Shown piece after piece: positions 8,614 to 18,188 of a stretch of DNA of 64,000 nucleotides (positions within the stretch are counted from its first letter, which is position 1; the number at the start of each line of letters is the position of its first letter). The DNA is from an uncultured Aquimarina sp. (GTDB lineage: Bacteria; Bacteroidota; Bacteroidia; Flavobacteriales; Flavobacteriaceae), in the NCBI GenBank assembly GCA_947503835.1, contig CANNFM010000003.1:186001-250000 (forward strand), in the 5' to 3' direction. A model generated the notes under the pieces. It saw only the letters and a list, made by a program, of their open reading frames with translations, was not told where the DNA came from and searched no databases. The translations under genes and the position numbers were made by a program.

Positions 8614-9444
8614 TTATGAATTCTTGGCAATTAATTCGTAACTGCCTGTTATTTTATTAAAACTTTTTGTTAACTCATTTGTAGTGTTAAACACATCTTC
8701 AAGAGAGAATTCTCCATTGGTAAAACCTTTTTTATTTGACTGGAATATTTCCCATAAAGACATTGCATATCCAAGTTCTTCTTCAATTTCTGTTGTGTTG
8801 TAGCTGTTTATTAATAAATCTCCTATAACACTATCAAACTCTTTGAAAATACCATCCATTATTACTTTATATTCTGCTTTCTTGCCAGGGAACATAGTAG
8901 TTGCTGTATAATATAAACAAAGACGTTGTGATAGCATACGCTGTTTCCCAGATATGTTAATAGTATTCACCAAATCTTGATTTTTCTTTTTGAAGAATTG
9001 ATTGTTGTACTCAGAACTTACCTTTATACTTAATACTAATTCATGGCAAGCACTCAATAGTTTAGTGTTCAGTTTCATGACTTTTTCAGAACCTGTAAAA
9101 CCAGGAGGCGAGCTTATAATAGTTTTGAATTTTTTCCAAAGCTTTTCCACATCTTTTATAGAAAGGTTTACAGCAGAACTGGAGGCATTTTGGGTTAATA
9201 TATCTAGTTGTTTTTCAAAAATAAACTTACTGGTGTTGAGCTCTTTTCTGATGTCTTCGTTCTCGACACCTTTGGAAATTAGTAAATAAGCTTTGGACAT
9301 TTTTTGCGATAACATGCGCTGTTTTCCAGAAATGTTTACAGCCTTATTATAGCCGATCGAACCATAATTTTCGGATTGAGAGTATATTTTAATCGAGTGT
9401 AAAAAGGTTAATACTATTAAAATGGATGTAATTTTTGTTTTCAT
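8614..9444 (-). CDS. Secreted protein with two NIT/PilJ-like sensor domains
   Basis: 276 aa with a signal peptide (MKTKITSILIVLTFLHSIKIYSQ) and no further membrane segment, so it should be periplasmic. Two repeats each begin with the same P-box-like motif: NISGKQRMLSQKMSKAYLL (about 37) and NISGKQRMLSQRLCLYY (about 163). The same motif is in the sensor kinase at 603-2426. It has no output domain. It may bind nitrate and present it to the kinase or importer, or buffer the ligand; this is inference from shared motif and position. Confidence 0.78.
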   Translation of the reverse strand: MKTKITSILIVLTFLHSIKIYSQSENYGSIGYNKAVNISGKQRMLSQKMSKAYLLISKGVENEDIRKELNTSKFIFEKQLDILTQNASSSAVNLSIKDVEKLWKKFKTIISSPPGFTGSEKVMKLNTKLLSACHELVLSIKVSSEYNNQFFKKKNQDLVNTINISGKQRMLSQRLCLYYTATTMFPGKKAEYKVIMDGIFKEFDSVIGDLLINSYNTTEIEEELGYAMSLWEIFQSNKKGFTNGEFSLEDVFNTTNELTKSFNKITGSYELIAKNS

Positions 9445-9489
9445 AATCTTGTAATTTATTTTAGGGTTAATGTAAAAGGTTAAAATATT

Positions 9490-9503
9490 AAGTAAAAATA
9501 CTT
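9490..9503 (-). promoter_or_regulatory. Weak copy of the nitrate-locus palindrome
   Basis: AAGTAAAAATACTT shares both AAGTA/TACTT arms with the other sites. On the minus strand TAATATTTT follows in place of a clean TAnnTTTG, so this is a less certain member of the set. Confidence 0.45.
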
Positions 9504-9777
9504 ATTTTTTTGTGACAGCCAAAAAAATCAAATTGGATTACTTTTGTCGATGTAATGAATGAAAGTGTATAGACCTCTTTTTTATGCGTAAGCCTTAGTG
9601 TTGTGATGGTTTACCCTTGTTTTATGGTGTTTTTAGGATATTATTTCTCTGTTGATTGCTTTATTTTTAATTTTTAATTACTCAAATTATGAATTATTTA
9701 GTTTGTAGTGTGTATTATTTTGTTATACATAATAATGAGATGAATACGTATATTTTATGACTTAAAATATTTTAATT

Positions 9778-9798
9778 ACGTAATAATACTTAGTTTTG
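9778..9798 (+). promoter_or_regulatory. nrtA promoter with shared nitrate-locus palindrome
   Basis: ACGTAATAATACTT (9778-9791) runs into TAGTTTTG (9791-9798), a TAnnTTTG -7 element. The identical register occurs at nasA, nirB and the porin-like gene. A second ATACGTAT palindrome is centred 37 bp upstream (9744-9751). Transcription would start near 9803, which argues for the ATG at 9836 over that at 9800. Confidence 0.72.
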
Positions 9799-9835
9799 GA
9801 TGATTCTATTAGTGAAATTCTCAAAACAAAGAATT

Positions 9836-11239
9836 ATGAAAAAAGTACATCTTAAAATTGTAATGATAATTACTGCTATGATCTTAGGGTCTTGTGGCGG
9901 GGAAAAGAAAAAAGGAATCGCGTCTAGTGATTCTTCTTCTGTAGAGGTAGCGTCAAAACTACTGATAGAAAAACCTCAACTAACTTTTGGTTTTATAAAA
10001 TTAACAGATATGGCGCCTTTAGCTATTGCAAAGGAGAAAGGCTTTTTTGAAGATGAAGGGCTTTTTGTTTCTGTTGAAGCACAATCTAATTGGAAAAATG
10101 TTTTAGACAGAGTAATTGACGGTCAGTTGGATGGTTCTCATATGTTAGCGGGACAGCCAATTGCAGCGGGTGCTGGTTTTGGTAGGCAAGCAGAGTTAGT
10201 GACACCATTTTCTATGGATTTGAATGGTAACGGTATTACGGTTTCAAATGATGTGTGGAAAAAAATGAAACCAAACGTTCCGGTTGGTGAAGATGGTAAA
10301 CCTATTCATCCAATATCTGCAACTGCTCTTAAGCCCGTTATAGATTCCTATAAGAATGATGGAAAGGCATTTAAAATGGGTATGGTATTTCCGGTTTCTA
10401 CTCACAATTATGAAATCAGATATTGGTTGGCAGCAGCAGGAATTAATCCCGGGATGTACTCCAAAAATAATATCCAAGGGCAGATTGATGCAGACGTTTT
10501 ACTCTCTGTAACACCACCACCACAAATGCCTGCAACTTTAGAAGCAGGAACTATTTATGGGTATTGCGTAGGAGAGCCATGGAACCAACAAGCGGTTTTT
10601 AAGGGTATTGGCGTGCCAGTAATTACAAACTATGATATCTGGAAAAATAATCCTGAGAAAGTATTTGTAATGACTAAAAAATTCATCGAAAAATATCCAA
10701 ATACAGCTATTGCCGTTACCAAAGCCCTAATAAGAGCTGGAAAATGGTTGGATACTCCGGGTAACCGAAAAGAGGCAGTTAAGATTTTATCTATGCCAGA
10801 GTATGTTGGTGCAGATGAGGTAGTATTAGCAAATTCGATGACTGGTACTTTTGAATTTGAAAAAGGAGATAAAAGAGAAATGCCAGACTTTAATGTATTC
10901 TATCGCCATGATGCAACTTATCCTTTTTATTCTGATGGTATTTGGTTTTTAACCCAAATGAGAAGATGGGGGCAAATATCAGAAAGTAAACCAGTAGAGT
11001 GGTACGAGAAAACAATCAAGGATATCTACCGCCCAGATATATGGACTAAAGCCGCTAAGCTCTTAGTGTCAGAAGGTCACTTGGAAGAATCAGAGTTGCC
11101 AGAAACAGATGGGTATAAACCTGTAACTACTGATTTTATCGATGGCAAAAAATATGATGCTAAAGATCCTATTGGTTACATTAACAGTTTTGGGATCGGA
11201 AATAAAGAAAACACAGAAGGTGTTTCAAGTAGTAAGTAG
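9836..11239 (+). CDS. nrtA: NrtA/CmpA-type nitrate-binding lipoprotein
   Basis: 467 aa from the ATG at 9836. An upstream in-frame ATG at 9800 would lie almost on the predicted start of transcription. [20 protein letters not shown] is a lipoprotein signal with lipobox LGSC. The mature protein has CmpA/NrtA/SsuA-type features: [21 protein letters not shown], then [21 protein letters not shown] and [11 protein letters not shown]. It should bind nitrate (possibly nitrite) in the periplasm and deliver it to the permease. It is first gene of a four-gene importer operon; a strong hairpin separates it from nrtB. Confidence 0.93.
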   Translation: MKKVHLKIVMIITAMILGSCGGEKKKGIASSDSSSVEVASKLLIEKPQLTFGFIKLTDMAPLAIAKEKGFFEDEGLFVSVEAQSNWKNVLDRVIDGQLDGSHMLAGQPIAAGAGFGRQAELVTPFSMDLNGNGITVSNDVWKKMKPNVPVGEDGKPIHPISATALKPVIDSYKNDGKAFKMGMVFPVSTHNYEIRYWLAAAGINPGMYSKNNIQGQIDADVLLSVTPPPQMPATLEAGTIYGYCVGEPWNQQAVFKGIGVPVITNYDIWKNNPEKVFVMTKKFIEKYPNTAIAVTKALIRAGKWLDTPGNRKEAVKILSMPEYVGADEVVLANSMTGTFEFEKGDKREMPDFNVFYRHDATYPFYSDGIWFLTQMRRWGQISESKPVEWYEKTIKDIYRPDIWTKAAKLLVSEGHLEESELPETDGYKPVTTDFIDGKKYDAKDPIGYINSFGIGNKENTEGVSSSK

Positions 11240-11265
11240 TCTAAATTATCAACTAATGACATATT

Positions 11266-11301
11266 CCAATCATCAGGTATAAATAAGTACTTGATGATTG
11301 G
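11266..11301 (+). promoter_or_regulatory. Intercistronic hairpin between nrtA and nrtB
   Basis: CCAATCATCA (11266-11275) and TGATGATTGG (11292-11301) form a perfect 10-bp stem with a 16-nt loop. There is no U-tract after it. Such structures after a binding-protein gene usually protect the upstream mRNA or hold back processing, giving more binding protein than permease. Confidence 0.6.
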
Positions 11302-11328
11302 TTGTAGGAACTTAAAAAAAATAAAGAA

Positions 11329-12426
11329 ATGAAAGATCGATCGATTCATATCCTCAACTTTGTAGGCTTAGGTTTTTTCGAACCGGCAATTAGATTGGCA
11401 ACCGGTGAGGAGGTAAAGAAAAATTTGATAGGATTATTCAAGAAAGTGTTTTTACCGATTTTATCTCTAGGACTTTTTTTGATGGTATGGCATTCAGGAG
11501 CAATGTATTTGTACAATATTGAAAAAGATGCTCGAATAGAGAAGGCATTGATAGATAGAGGTGAGATTGCTGCAAATGAAATGCGAGCATGTATTGAATC
11601 TGGAGATATTAGCTGTCAGCCAAATACCTTACCATCACCTGCTCAGGTTTGGACGGCTTATGAGTCATTATTATCAGATCACAGGATTATTTCTGAAAAG
11701 AAAACCGCTTTTGCAGAAAAAATAGCATCAACTAATGCTCAAAGAGAAGCTCAAGGTCTGGTAGCGATAAAATACACCGGTCGCCCATCATTTGTAGATC
11801 AGATTTTTACCAGCTTGAAAACAGTTTTTGCTGGATTTTTATTAGCGCTTTTTATTGCTGTTCCTATTGGGGTTATGCTAGGCTTAAGTGAAACCCTAAG
11901 ATCATCAGTAAACTGGTTGATACAAATATTTAAACCAGTTTCTCCTGTGGTTTGGTTACTTCTGGTGTTTATGATTGTAAAAACTTTAACCAGAAACTCT
12001 GATACCGATAGCTCATTTATTATTTCATTTATAAGTGTTGGATTGTGTTCAATGTGGGCCACATTGGTAAATACAAGCATGGGAGTCTCATCTGTAGATA
12101 AGGATTACATAAATGTTGCTAAGGTGTTACAGCTTAGCGTTGGACAGAAAGTATTCAAAATTATTTTACCATCTTCGTTTCCATTGATCTTTACAGGCCT
12201 TAGAATTACTTTATCGGTAGCATGGATGGTCTTAATTGCTATTGAGCTATTGGCACAAAGCCCCGGTTTAGGATCATTTGTTTGGGAAGAGTTTCAAAAT
12301 GGAGCTAATGATTCAAACTCTAAAATCATAGTGGCGATGTTTGTAATTGGTGTCATAGGATTCTTATTAGATAGGATCATGCTAACAATACAGAAGTTTG
12401 TAACATTTACAGAAGAAACCGCATAA
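11329..12426 (+). CDS. nrtB: Nitrate ABC transporter permease
   Basis: 365 aa. An N-terminal membrane anchor (about 45-66) and a roughly 90-residue polar stretch precede the BPD_transp_1 permease core. The EAA-like loop reads [32 protein letters not shown] (about 260-290). It matches NrtB/SsuC/TauC-type permeases; longer N-terminal versions are common in Bacteroidota. Encoded between the binding lipoprotein and two ATPases, 10 nt before nrtC. Confidence 0.9.
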   Translation: MKDRSIHILNFVGLGFFEPAIRLATGEEVKKNLIGLFKKVFLPILSLGLFLMVWHSGAMYLYNIEKDARIEKALIDRGEIAANEMRACIESGDISCQPNTLPSPAQVWTAYESLLSDHRIISEKKTAFAEKIASTNAQREAQGLVAIKYTGRPSFVDQIFTSLKTVFAGFLLALFIAVPIGVMLGLSETLRSSVNWLIQIFKPVSPVVWLLLVFMIVKTLTRNSDTDSSFIISFISVGLCSMWATLVNTSMGVSSVDKDYINVAKVLQLSVGQKVFKIILPSSFPLIFTGLRITLSVAWMVLIAIELLAQSPGLGSFVWEEFQNGANDSNSKIIVAMFVIGVIGFLLDRIMLTIQKFVTFTEETA

Positions 12427-12436
12427 GTCTAAAGTT

Positions 12437-13300
12437 ATGGCATATATAGAATTAAGAAACGTATCAAAATCATTCGGTGTAGGCAAATATAGAACAAAGG
12501 TATTGTCCAATATAAATCTTGAAATCGAAGAAGGAGAATTTGTAGCGATAGTTGGCTTCACAGGAAGTGGCAAAACCACTTTGATTAATCTGATTTCTGG
12601 TTTGATAATGCCGGATGAAGGTGAAGTCTTGTTCAAAGGTGAGCCTGTAACAGGGCCAAGTCATGAACGCGGAGTAATATTTCAAAATTATTCATTATTA
12701 CCCTGGCTCAATGTTAAAAACAATGTTGGAATGGCGGTAAAAGAAGCATTTAAAAAAATGTCAAGAAAAGACAGGAATAAGCGCATTGAAGAGTATGTTG
12801 AAATGGTAAGTCTTTCTCCAGCAATACATAAACTACCAAAAGAACTTTCAGGAGGAATGCGACAAAGAGTTTCTGTTACCAGGGCATTGTCTATGAGTCC
12901 TGATGTTATCTTGATGGACGAACCGCTTAGTGCTTTAGATGCCCTGACCAGAGGGAATCTTCAGCAAGAAATTCTTAAAATTTGGAATAAAGACAAAAAA
13001 ACAGCTTTGTTAATTACTAATGATGTAGACGAAGGTATTTTGATGGCTGATCGGATTATTCCCCTTAAACCAGGACCAAAAGCTACATTAGGACCAGAAT
13101 ACATGATCAATTTAGAGCGACCAAGGGATAAAACTGCTTTAAATCATAATGAAGAATATAAGAAACTACGAAACAGTATCATAGAGTATTTGATCCAGAT
13201 AGGGGAGCAACGTGCCTCAAAAAAAGAGAATAATTATACATTACCTGATATCAAACCTAAAATGAAACCAACCTCTTTCAGAAGGCTAAGTTTTAATTAA
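12437..13300 (+). CDS. nrtC: Nitrate ABC transporter ATPase (first)
   Basis: 287 aa. Walker [10 protein letters not shown] (about 39-47), signature [17 protein letters not shown], Walker [13 protein letters not shown] and a late switch residue in TNDVDEG. It lacks the C-terminal substrate-binding domain fused to cyanobacterial NrtC. The switch position has Asn-Asp ([10 protein letters not shown]) where the paralogue nrtD has His-Asp (MITHDVDES); the usual catalytic switch His is therefore missing here, suggesting an asymmetric ATPase pair. Confidence 0.9.
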   Translation: MAYIELRNVSKSFGVGKYRTKVLSNINLEIEEGEFVAIVGFTGSGKTTLINLISGLIMPDEGEVLFKGEPVTGPSHERGVIFQNYSLLPWLNVKNNVGMAVKEAFKKMSRKDRNKRIEEYVEMVSLSPAIHKLPKELSGGMRQRVSVTRALSMSPDVILMDEPLSALDALTRGNLQQEILKIWNKDKKTALLITNDVDEGILMADRIIPLKPGPKATLGPEYMINLERPRDKTALNHNEEYKKLRNSIIEYLIQIGEQRASKKENNYTLPDIKPKMKPTSFRRLSFN

Positions 13301-13313
13301 AAATAAATTCGAC

Positions 13314-14138
13314 ATGGAAGAAATACTTGAAAAATCAGTAGTGCGCAGAACCGATAATGGACTGTTTGAGGATAAATATATGATGGATATTTCTCAGCTC
13401 ACAAAAATTTATCCTACTCCAAATGGTGATTATGTTGTGTTAGATGATTTGGATTTAAAGATTAAGCATGAAGAATTTGTTTCAATAATTGGGCATTCAG
13501 GTTGTGGTAAGTCTACATTGCTTACTATGATCGCAGGACTTAATCCCATTTCAAGAGGAACTATTGTTGTTAATAATCAAACTATAAAAGGACCTGGTCC
13601 CGATAGAGGTGTTATTTTTCAATCTCCAAGTCTTTTACCCTGGATGACTGCATATGAGAATGTGATGTTGGGCGTAAAACAGGTGTTTGGGCACGGTACT
13701 AAAAAAGACAGGGATGATATTGTTAAGTATTATTTAGCCAAAGTAGGACTAGAAGATGCAATGCATAAAAAAGCCAAAGAATTATCACAAGGAATGCAGC
13801 AAAGAGTTGGAATTGCTAGAGCATTTGCAATAAAGCCAAAAGTATTATTACTCGATGAGCCCTTTGGGATGTTAGATTCCTTAACTCGAGGAGAATTACA
13901 GGATGTACTAATTGAAGTTTGGAATCAGGAAAAGATAACAGCCGTAATGATTACGCATGACGTAGATGAATCCATATTTTTGGCAGATAGAGTAATTATG
14001 ATGACTAGTGGTCCAAGGGCTAGAGTTGGTGATATTCTGGAAATTGATTTTGAAAGACCACGTTTAAGAAAAGATGTTTTAGATCATCCTGATTATTATA
14101 AATACAGAGAGCATTTAATTAATTTTCTGGAACATTAA
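13314..14138 (+). CDS. nrtD: Nitrate ABC transporter ATPase (second)
   Basis: 274 aa. Walker [10 protein letters not shown], signature [17 protein letters not shown] (LSQGM instead of LSGGQ), Walker [13 protein letters not shown] and switch His in MITHDVDES. It is the canonical catalytic partner of the first ATPase, as in NrtCD heterodimers. It starts 13 nt after nrtC and ends the importer operon. Confidence 0.9.
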   Translation: MEEILEKSVVRRTDNGLFEDKYMMDISQLTKIYPTPNGDYVVLDDLDLKIKHEEFVSIIGHSGCGKSTLLTMIAGLNPISRGTIVVNNQTIKGPGPDRGVIFQSPSLLPWMTAYENVMLGVKQVFGHGTKKDRDDIVKYYLAKVGLEDAMHKKAKELSQGMQQRVGIARAFAIKPKVLLLDEPFGMLDSLTRGELQDVLIEVWNQEKITAVMITHDVDESIFLADRVIMMTSGPRARVGDILEIDFERPRLRKDVLDHPDYYKYREHLINFLEH

Positions 14139-14456
14139 CAGAAAAAATATAAAAGAAACATTTTTTATTTTTGTTAAAACAGCTTTATTTCTTTACCTTG
14201 TTTAGAGAGATAAATATCTTAATTTAAACATTCGGGGCTTACTATTTGAGTATGTGAAGAATACCATACTTTCTTCATTAGTTTTTCAACAAATAATACT
14301 TTCATAGACTAAATAAATTCCCCATACGTTTAGAAATAGGTTGTTGAGATATCACAATAATATTTTTGACATATTTAGAATTTATATATATAAATTTAGT
14401 ACAATTTAGTGTTGAAACACTTTAAAGGTTAAGTAGCTTTAAGTGTTTCTTGTGTT

Positions 14457-14488
14457 GCCGGTTACAACTCGTTTGTAACCGGCTTTTT
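14457..14488 (+). terminator. Rho-independent terminator
   Basis: GCCGGTTACAA (14457-14467) and TTGTAACCGGC (14473-14483) form a perfect 11-bp stem with a 5-nt loop, followed by TTTTT. It lies 319 nt after nrtD and would insulate nasA or end a small RNA. Confidence 0.8.
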
Positions 14489-14613
14489 AGTATTAAACTT
14501 GATAATAGTCACCTGTATATAATCTCAAAATCATTTTTTAAGTCGTCGTATTTTGTTGAATTCATAATTCTTTCATTTCTCAAATAGAAAACAGCTTTAA
14601 ACTTATGAGGAGT

Positions 14614-14634
14614 ACGTATTAATACTTAGTTTTG
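14614..14634 (+). promoter_or_regulatory. nasA promoter with shared nitrate-locus palindrome
   Basis: ACGTATTAATACTT (14614-14627) runs into TAGTTTTG (14627-14634), a TAnnTTTG -7 element; the block from AATACTTAG to TTTTGG is identical to that before nrtA. It leaves a 5' UTR of about 25 nt before the ATG at 14665. Confidence 0.72.
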
Positions 14635-14664
14635 GTATAGAAAATGAGTGTTTAGAAATATAAT

Positions 14665-17600
14665 ATGTCAGTATTAAAATCATATAAAACAACGTGCTCA
14701 TATTGTGGTGTAGGTTGCGGGATTATTGCAAAAAAAGACACAAAAGGAGTGATTACTGTTGAAGGAGATCCTGATCACCCTGTTAATCGCGGGATGTTAT
14801 GCTCTAAAGGAATGAACCTCCATCATGTGGTTCAGGATAAAAGTGACCGAATTTTGTTTCCAGAAATGCGATGGAGTAAAGGGCATGAGCGTCAACGTGT
14901 ATCTTGGGATCAAGCATTGGATAGAACTGCAGCAGTTTTTAATACTATTATTAAAAAATATGGACCAGATAGTGTAGGGTTTTATGTGTCTGGACAATGC
15001 CTTACCGAAGAATATTACCTGGTTAATAAATTAGCTAAAGGTTTTGTAGGAACCAATAATGTGGATACAAACTCTAGATTATGCATGAGTTCTGCAGTCG
15101 TTGGGTATAAACAAGCATTGGGAGAAGATAGTGTTCCTATATCATACGATGATATAGAACTTGCAGATTGTTTCATGATTGCCGGTGCAAATCCGGCATG
15201 GTGTCATCCTATTTTGTATAGAAGAATCGAAGCACATAAAGAAAAGAACCCTAATACTAAGATTATAGTAGTAGATCCTCGTAGGACCCAGTCTTGTGAT
15301 ATTGCTGATTTGCATCTACAAATTCTCCCGGGAACTGATGTGGTATTATACAACGCAATTGCCAAAAGATTAATCGATAGAAAGAAAATAGATAAAAACT
15401 TCATCCTTAATCATACCGATGATTTTGATAGCCTTAAGGAGGTATTACAATCTACCTCAATAACTGAGGCTGCTAAAATATGTGGAGTTACAGTTACCGA
15501 AATTAAAAAAGCCGCTTCATATATTGCAGATGCTAAAGGATTTATTACCCTTTGGGCTATGGGATTAAATCAAAGCTCTATTGGAGTATACAAGAACAAC
15601 GCACTTCTTAATTTATCTTTACTTACCGGGCATATTGGTAAGCCCGGATCAGGACCATTTTCTTTAACGGGTCAACCCAATGCGATGGGAGGGCGAGAAG
15701 TAGGAGGTATGGCTAATCTGTTAGCCGCACATAGAGATTTAGCAAATGATGATCATAGAAGAGAAGTAGCAAATTTTTGGGGAGGAAAGGAAATATCACC
15801 GAAACCTGGTCTCACAGCAACCGAAATGTTTGACGCCTTAGAAAGTGGAAAACTTAAAGCAGTTTGGATTATCTGTACTAATCCATTGGTGAGTTTACCT
15901 AATGCTAATAAGATTGAAAAGGCGTTAAAGAAAGCCAAATTTGTAATTGTACAAGATATATCACATCGATCAGAAACCACAGAATATGCTGATGTGTTAC
16001 TTCCTGCGGCCGGATGGGCCGAAAAGGAAGGTACCATGACAAATAGTGAGCGTCGTATTACATATCTCAATAAAGTAATTGACCCACCGGGAGAAGCTTT
16101 ACCTGATGCAGAAATACTTTGGAATTTTGCCCGAAAAATGGAGTATAAGGGATTTGATTATAATGCTGTAGAAGAAGTATATAAGGAGCATTGTATGCTT
16201 ACTAAAGGAACTAATATAGATATTTCTGGCTTAAACTATAATCGCCTTAAAACCGAAGGTAGTTTTCAGTGGCCTGTACCCGATAATAATCATCAAGGAA
16301 CTTCACGACTTTTTGAGAATAATACGTTTTATACCGATACCGGAAATGCAAAATTTGTAGTACCAAGATTTACAAAACCTACATCAGAGTTGTTAACCGA
16401 AAAGTATCCATTAATTCTTACTACCGGTAGAGTTAGAGATCAATGGCATACTAGAACAAAAACAGGTAAGGTAAACAGATTGCTTACTCATACTCCTGAT
16501 CCGTTCTTAGAAATGAATCAAGTAGATGCTTTTTTGAGAAAATTGAAGGATGGTGATATCGTAGTGGTAGAAAGCAAACGAGGAAAAGTGCAGGTAAAAG
16601 TAAAGGTTTGCGATACCATCAATAAAGGGGTAGTTTTTCTTCCGATGCATTGGGGTAAAGTGTTGGGTAATGATTATGGAAGAGCAAACAACTTAACTAC
16701 AGATATTATAGATCCCATTTCTAAGGAACCAGATTTTAAGTTTTCTGCGGTTCAGGTATCTAAATACAAAAAATCTAAGCAAAAGATATGTATTGTTGGC
16801 GCAGGAACAGCTGCGTATCGCTTTATTCAAACATATCGCGAATATAATACCCAGGACGAAATCATTGTGTTTTCAAAAGAACCCTATCCTTTTTATAATC
16901 GAGTTTTACTTCCTGAATATGTAAGTGAAGAATTGAAATGGGAACAGTTGCAAAAGATGAGAGAAGGAAGCATGGAGTCACTAAATGTTACACTCTCTAC
17001 AAGTAACCCTATTGAAGAAATTAACAGAGAAGATAAGTATATTATTGATAGCAAAGGCATACGACATAATTATGACGTTATTCTTATGGCAACCGGTAGT
17101 CGTGCATTTGTACCTAAAGAAGTCCCCATTCATTTACCAGGAAGATTCACCATGCGTGATCGTGGTGATGCAGATAAATTAAAAACGTATCTAAATCAAA
17201 CAGGTTTACCAGAAAACGAACAACATGTGACCATAGTTGGTGGAGGATTGTTAGGATTAGAACTAGCTGCAGCCCTTAGAAAGAAAGACGTGAAAATATC
17301 TATTGTACAGCGTGGAAATCGATTAATGGAGCGTCAATTAGATATTGTTGCAAGTAGGTTGTTGGCAGAAGATGTAAGCGAAAAAGGAATACAAATTCAC
17401 TTTGATAACGAGGTAGACACAGTATTTAATCAAGATTCTGGAGGTCTCTTGATAAATCTAAAATCGGGGAAATCATTCAATTGCAATGCTGTGGTGTATT
17501 CTATTGGTACAATACCCAATATAGATCTGGCTAAAAAGACCGGAGTACATTGTCGCAGAGGAATTTTAGTGAATCAATATTTGCAATCCAGTGATGCTGC

Positions 17601-18186
17601 CATTTTTGCTATTGGAGAAATTGCAGAGTTTGAAGGAAATCTATACGGGATTACTGCGGCTGCAGAACAGCAAGCAGATAGTGTAGCAAAATATTTACTG
17701 GGAGATTTTAGTGCAATCTATAGAGGTTCGGTATTTATGAATATTCTAAAATTTGAAAACCTTGATCTATGTAGTATTGGTACTATTGATGTTCCGCAAA
17801 ACGACCCATCTTTTGAAGAAATAATCTTTATGGATGTCAGAAAGCGTTTTTATAAAAAATGTATCGTTCAAAATGATAGGCTAATAGGTGCTATTTTGAT
17901 GGGAGATAAGAAAGAATTTGCTGATTTTAAGAATCTTATTGAAGAAAAAATAGAGCTATCCGAGAAACGAGAAGAGTTGTTACGATCTTCACAACCTAGT
18001 GAGCCTGTTATAGGTAAATTGATCTGCTCTTGCAGCCAGGTAGGAGAAGGAAACCTGGAGAAAGTAATAACATCTGGATGTGAAGATTTCTCTGAACTTT
18101 GTATAAAAACTGGAGCAGGATTGGGCTGTGGTAGTTGTAAACCCGAAGTAAAAGAAGTGTTAAATGCTGTTTTACAATTAACGTAG
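14665..18186 (+). CDS. nasA: Assimilatory nitrate reductase fused to FAD/NAD reductase and BFD domain
   Basis: 1173 aa, well above the roughly 700-900 aa of separate NasA. Residues 1-690 are a molybdopterin oxidoreductase: 4Fe-4S site CSYCGVGC...MLCSKG near the N-terminus, then NSRLCMSSAVVGYK, and the dinucleotide-binding C-terminal lobe. Residues about 706-1090 are a NirB/NasC-like FAD/NAD(P) reductase beginning ICIVGAGTAAYRF at 708. Residues 1118-1170 are a BFD-like [2Fe-2S] domain (ICSCSQ, GLGCGSCKP). It reduces nitrate to nitrite in the cytoplasm and carries its own electron-input module, as if NasA and NasC were joined. It is followed after 2 nt by a rubredoxin-tailed partner. Confidence 0.92.
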   Translation: MSVLKSYKTTCSYCGVGCGIIAKKDTKGVITVEGDPDHPVNRGMLCSKGMNLHHVVQDKSDRILFPEMRWSKGHERQRVSWDQALDRTAAVFNTIIKKYGPDSVGFYVSGQCLTEEYYLVNKLAKGFVGTNNVDTNSRLCMSSAVVGYKQALGEDSVPISYDDIELADCFMIAGANPAWCHPILYRRIEAHKEKNPNTKIIVVDPRRTQSCDIADLHLQILPGTDVVLYNAIAKRLIDRKKIDKNFILNHTDDFDSLKEVLQSTSITEAAKICGVTVTEIKKAASYIADAKGFITLWAMGLNQSSIGVYKNNALLNLSLLTGHIGKPGSGPFSLTGQPNAMGGREVGGMANLLAAHRDLANDDHRREVANFWGGKEISPKPGLTATEMFDALESGKLKAVWIICTNPLVSLPNANKIEKALKKAKFVIVQDISHRSETTEYADVLLPAAGWAEKEGTMTNSERRITYLNKVIDPPGEALPDAEILWNFARKMEYKGFDYNAVEEVYKEHCMLTKGTNIDISGLNYNRLKTEGSFQWPVPDNNHQGTSRLFENNTFYTDTGNAKFVVPRFTKPTSELLTEKYPLILTTGRVRDQWHTRTKTGKVNRLLTHTPDPFLEMNQVDAFLRKLKDGDIVVVESKRGKVQVKVKVCDTINKGVVFLPMHWGKVLGNDYGRANNLTTDIIDPISKEPDFKFSAVQVSKYKKSKQKICIVGAGTAAYRFIQTYREYNTQDEIIVFSKEPYPFYNRVLLPEYVSEELKWEQLQKMREGSMESLNVTLSTSNPIEEINREDKYIIDSKGIRHNYDVILMATGSRAFVPKEVPIHLPGRFTMRDRGDADKLKTYLNQTGLPENEQHVTIVGGGLLGLELAAALRKKDVKISIVQRGNRLMERQLDIVASRLLAEDVSEKGIQIHFDNEVDTVFNQDSGGLLINLKSGKSFNCNAVVYSIGTIPNIDLAKKTGVHCRRGILVNQYLQSSDAAIFAIGEIAEFEGNLYGITAAAEQQADSVAKYLLGDFSAIYRGSVFMNILKFENLDLCSIGTIDVPQNDPSFEEIIFMDVRKRFYKKCIVQNDRLIGAILMGDKKEFADFKNLIEEKIELSEKREELLRSSQPSEPVIGKLICSCSQVGEGNLEKVITSGCEDFSELCIKTGAGLGCGSCKPEVKEVLNAVLQLT

Positions 18187-18188
18187 CT

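Larger units (their letters stand above)
9445..9835. other. Divergent promoter region between the NIT protein and nrtA
   Basis: 391 bp without a gene. It contains a weaker version of the nitrate-locus palindrome facing the NIT-protein gene (9490-9503), an ATACGTAT palindrome at 9744-9751 and the strong nrtA promoter element at 9778-9798. No other structure was seen. Confidence 0.6.
14139..14664 (+). other. Intergenic region with two hairpins and the nasA promoter
   Basis: 526 bp with no gene. AAACACTTTAAAG (14415-14427) pairs with CTTTAAGTGTTT (14437-14448), followed at once by a strong terminator hairpin at 14457-14488. An AT-rich promoter-like stretch (TTGACATATTTAG..., about 14366) precedes them. 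The block could be a roughly 100-nt small RNA or a relic leader. The nasA promoter is at 14614-14634. Confidence 0.4.

Noticed and set aside
14400..14488. Molybdenum-cofactor riboswitch before nasA
   Set aside because: Only two simple hairpins are visible, more than 170 nt from nasA with a terminator and a separate promoter between them; no Moco motif is recognisable.
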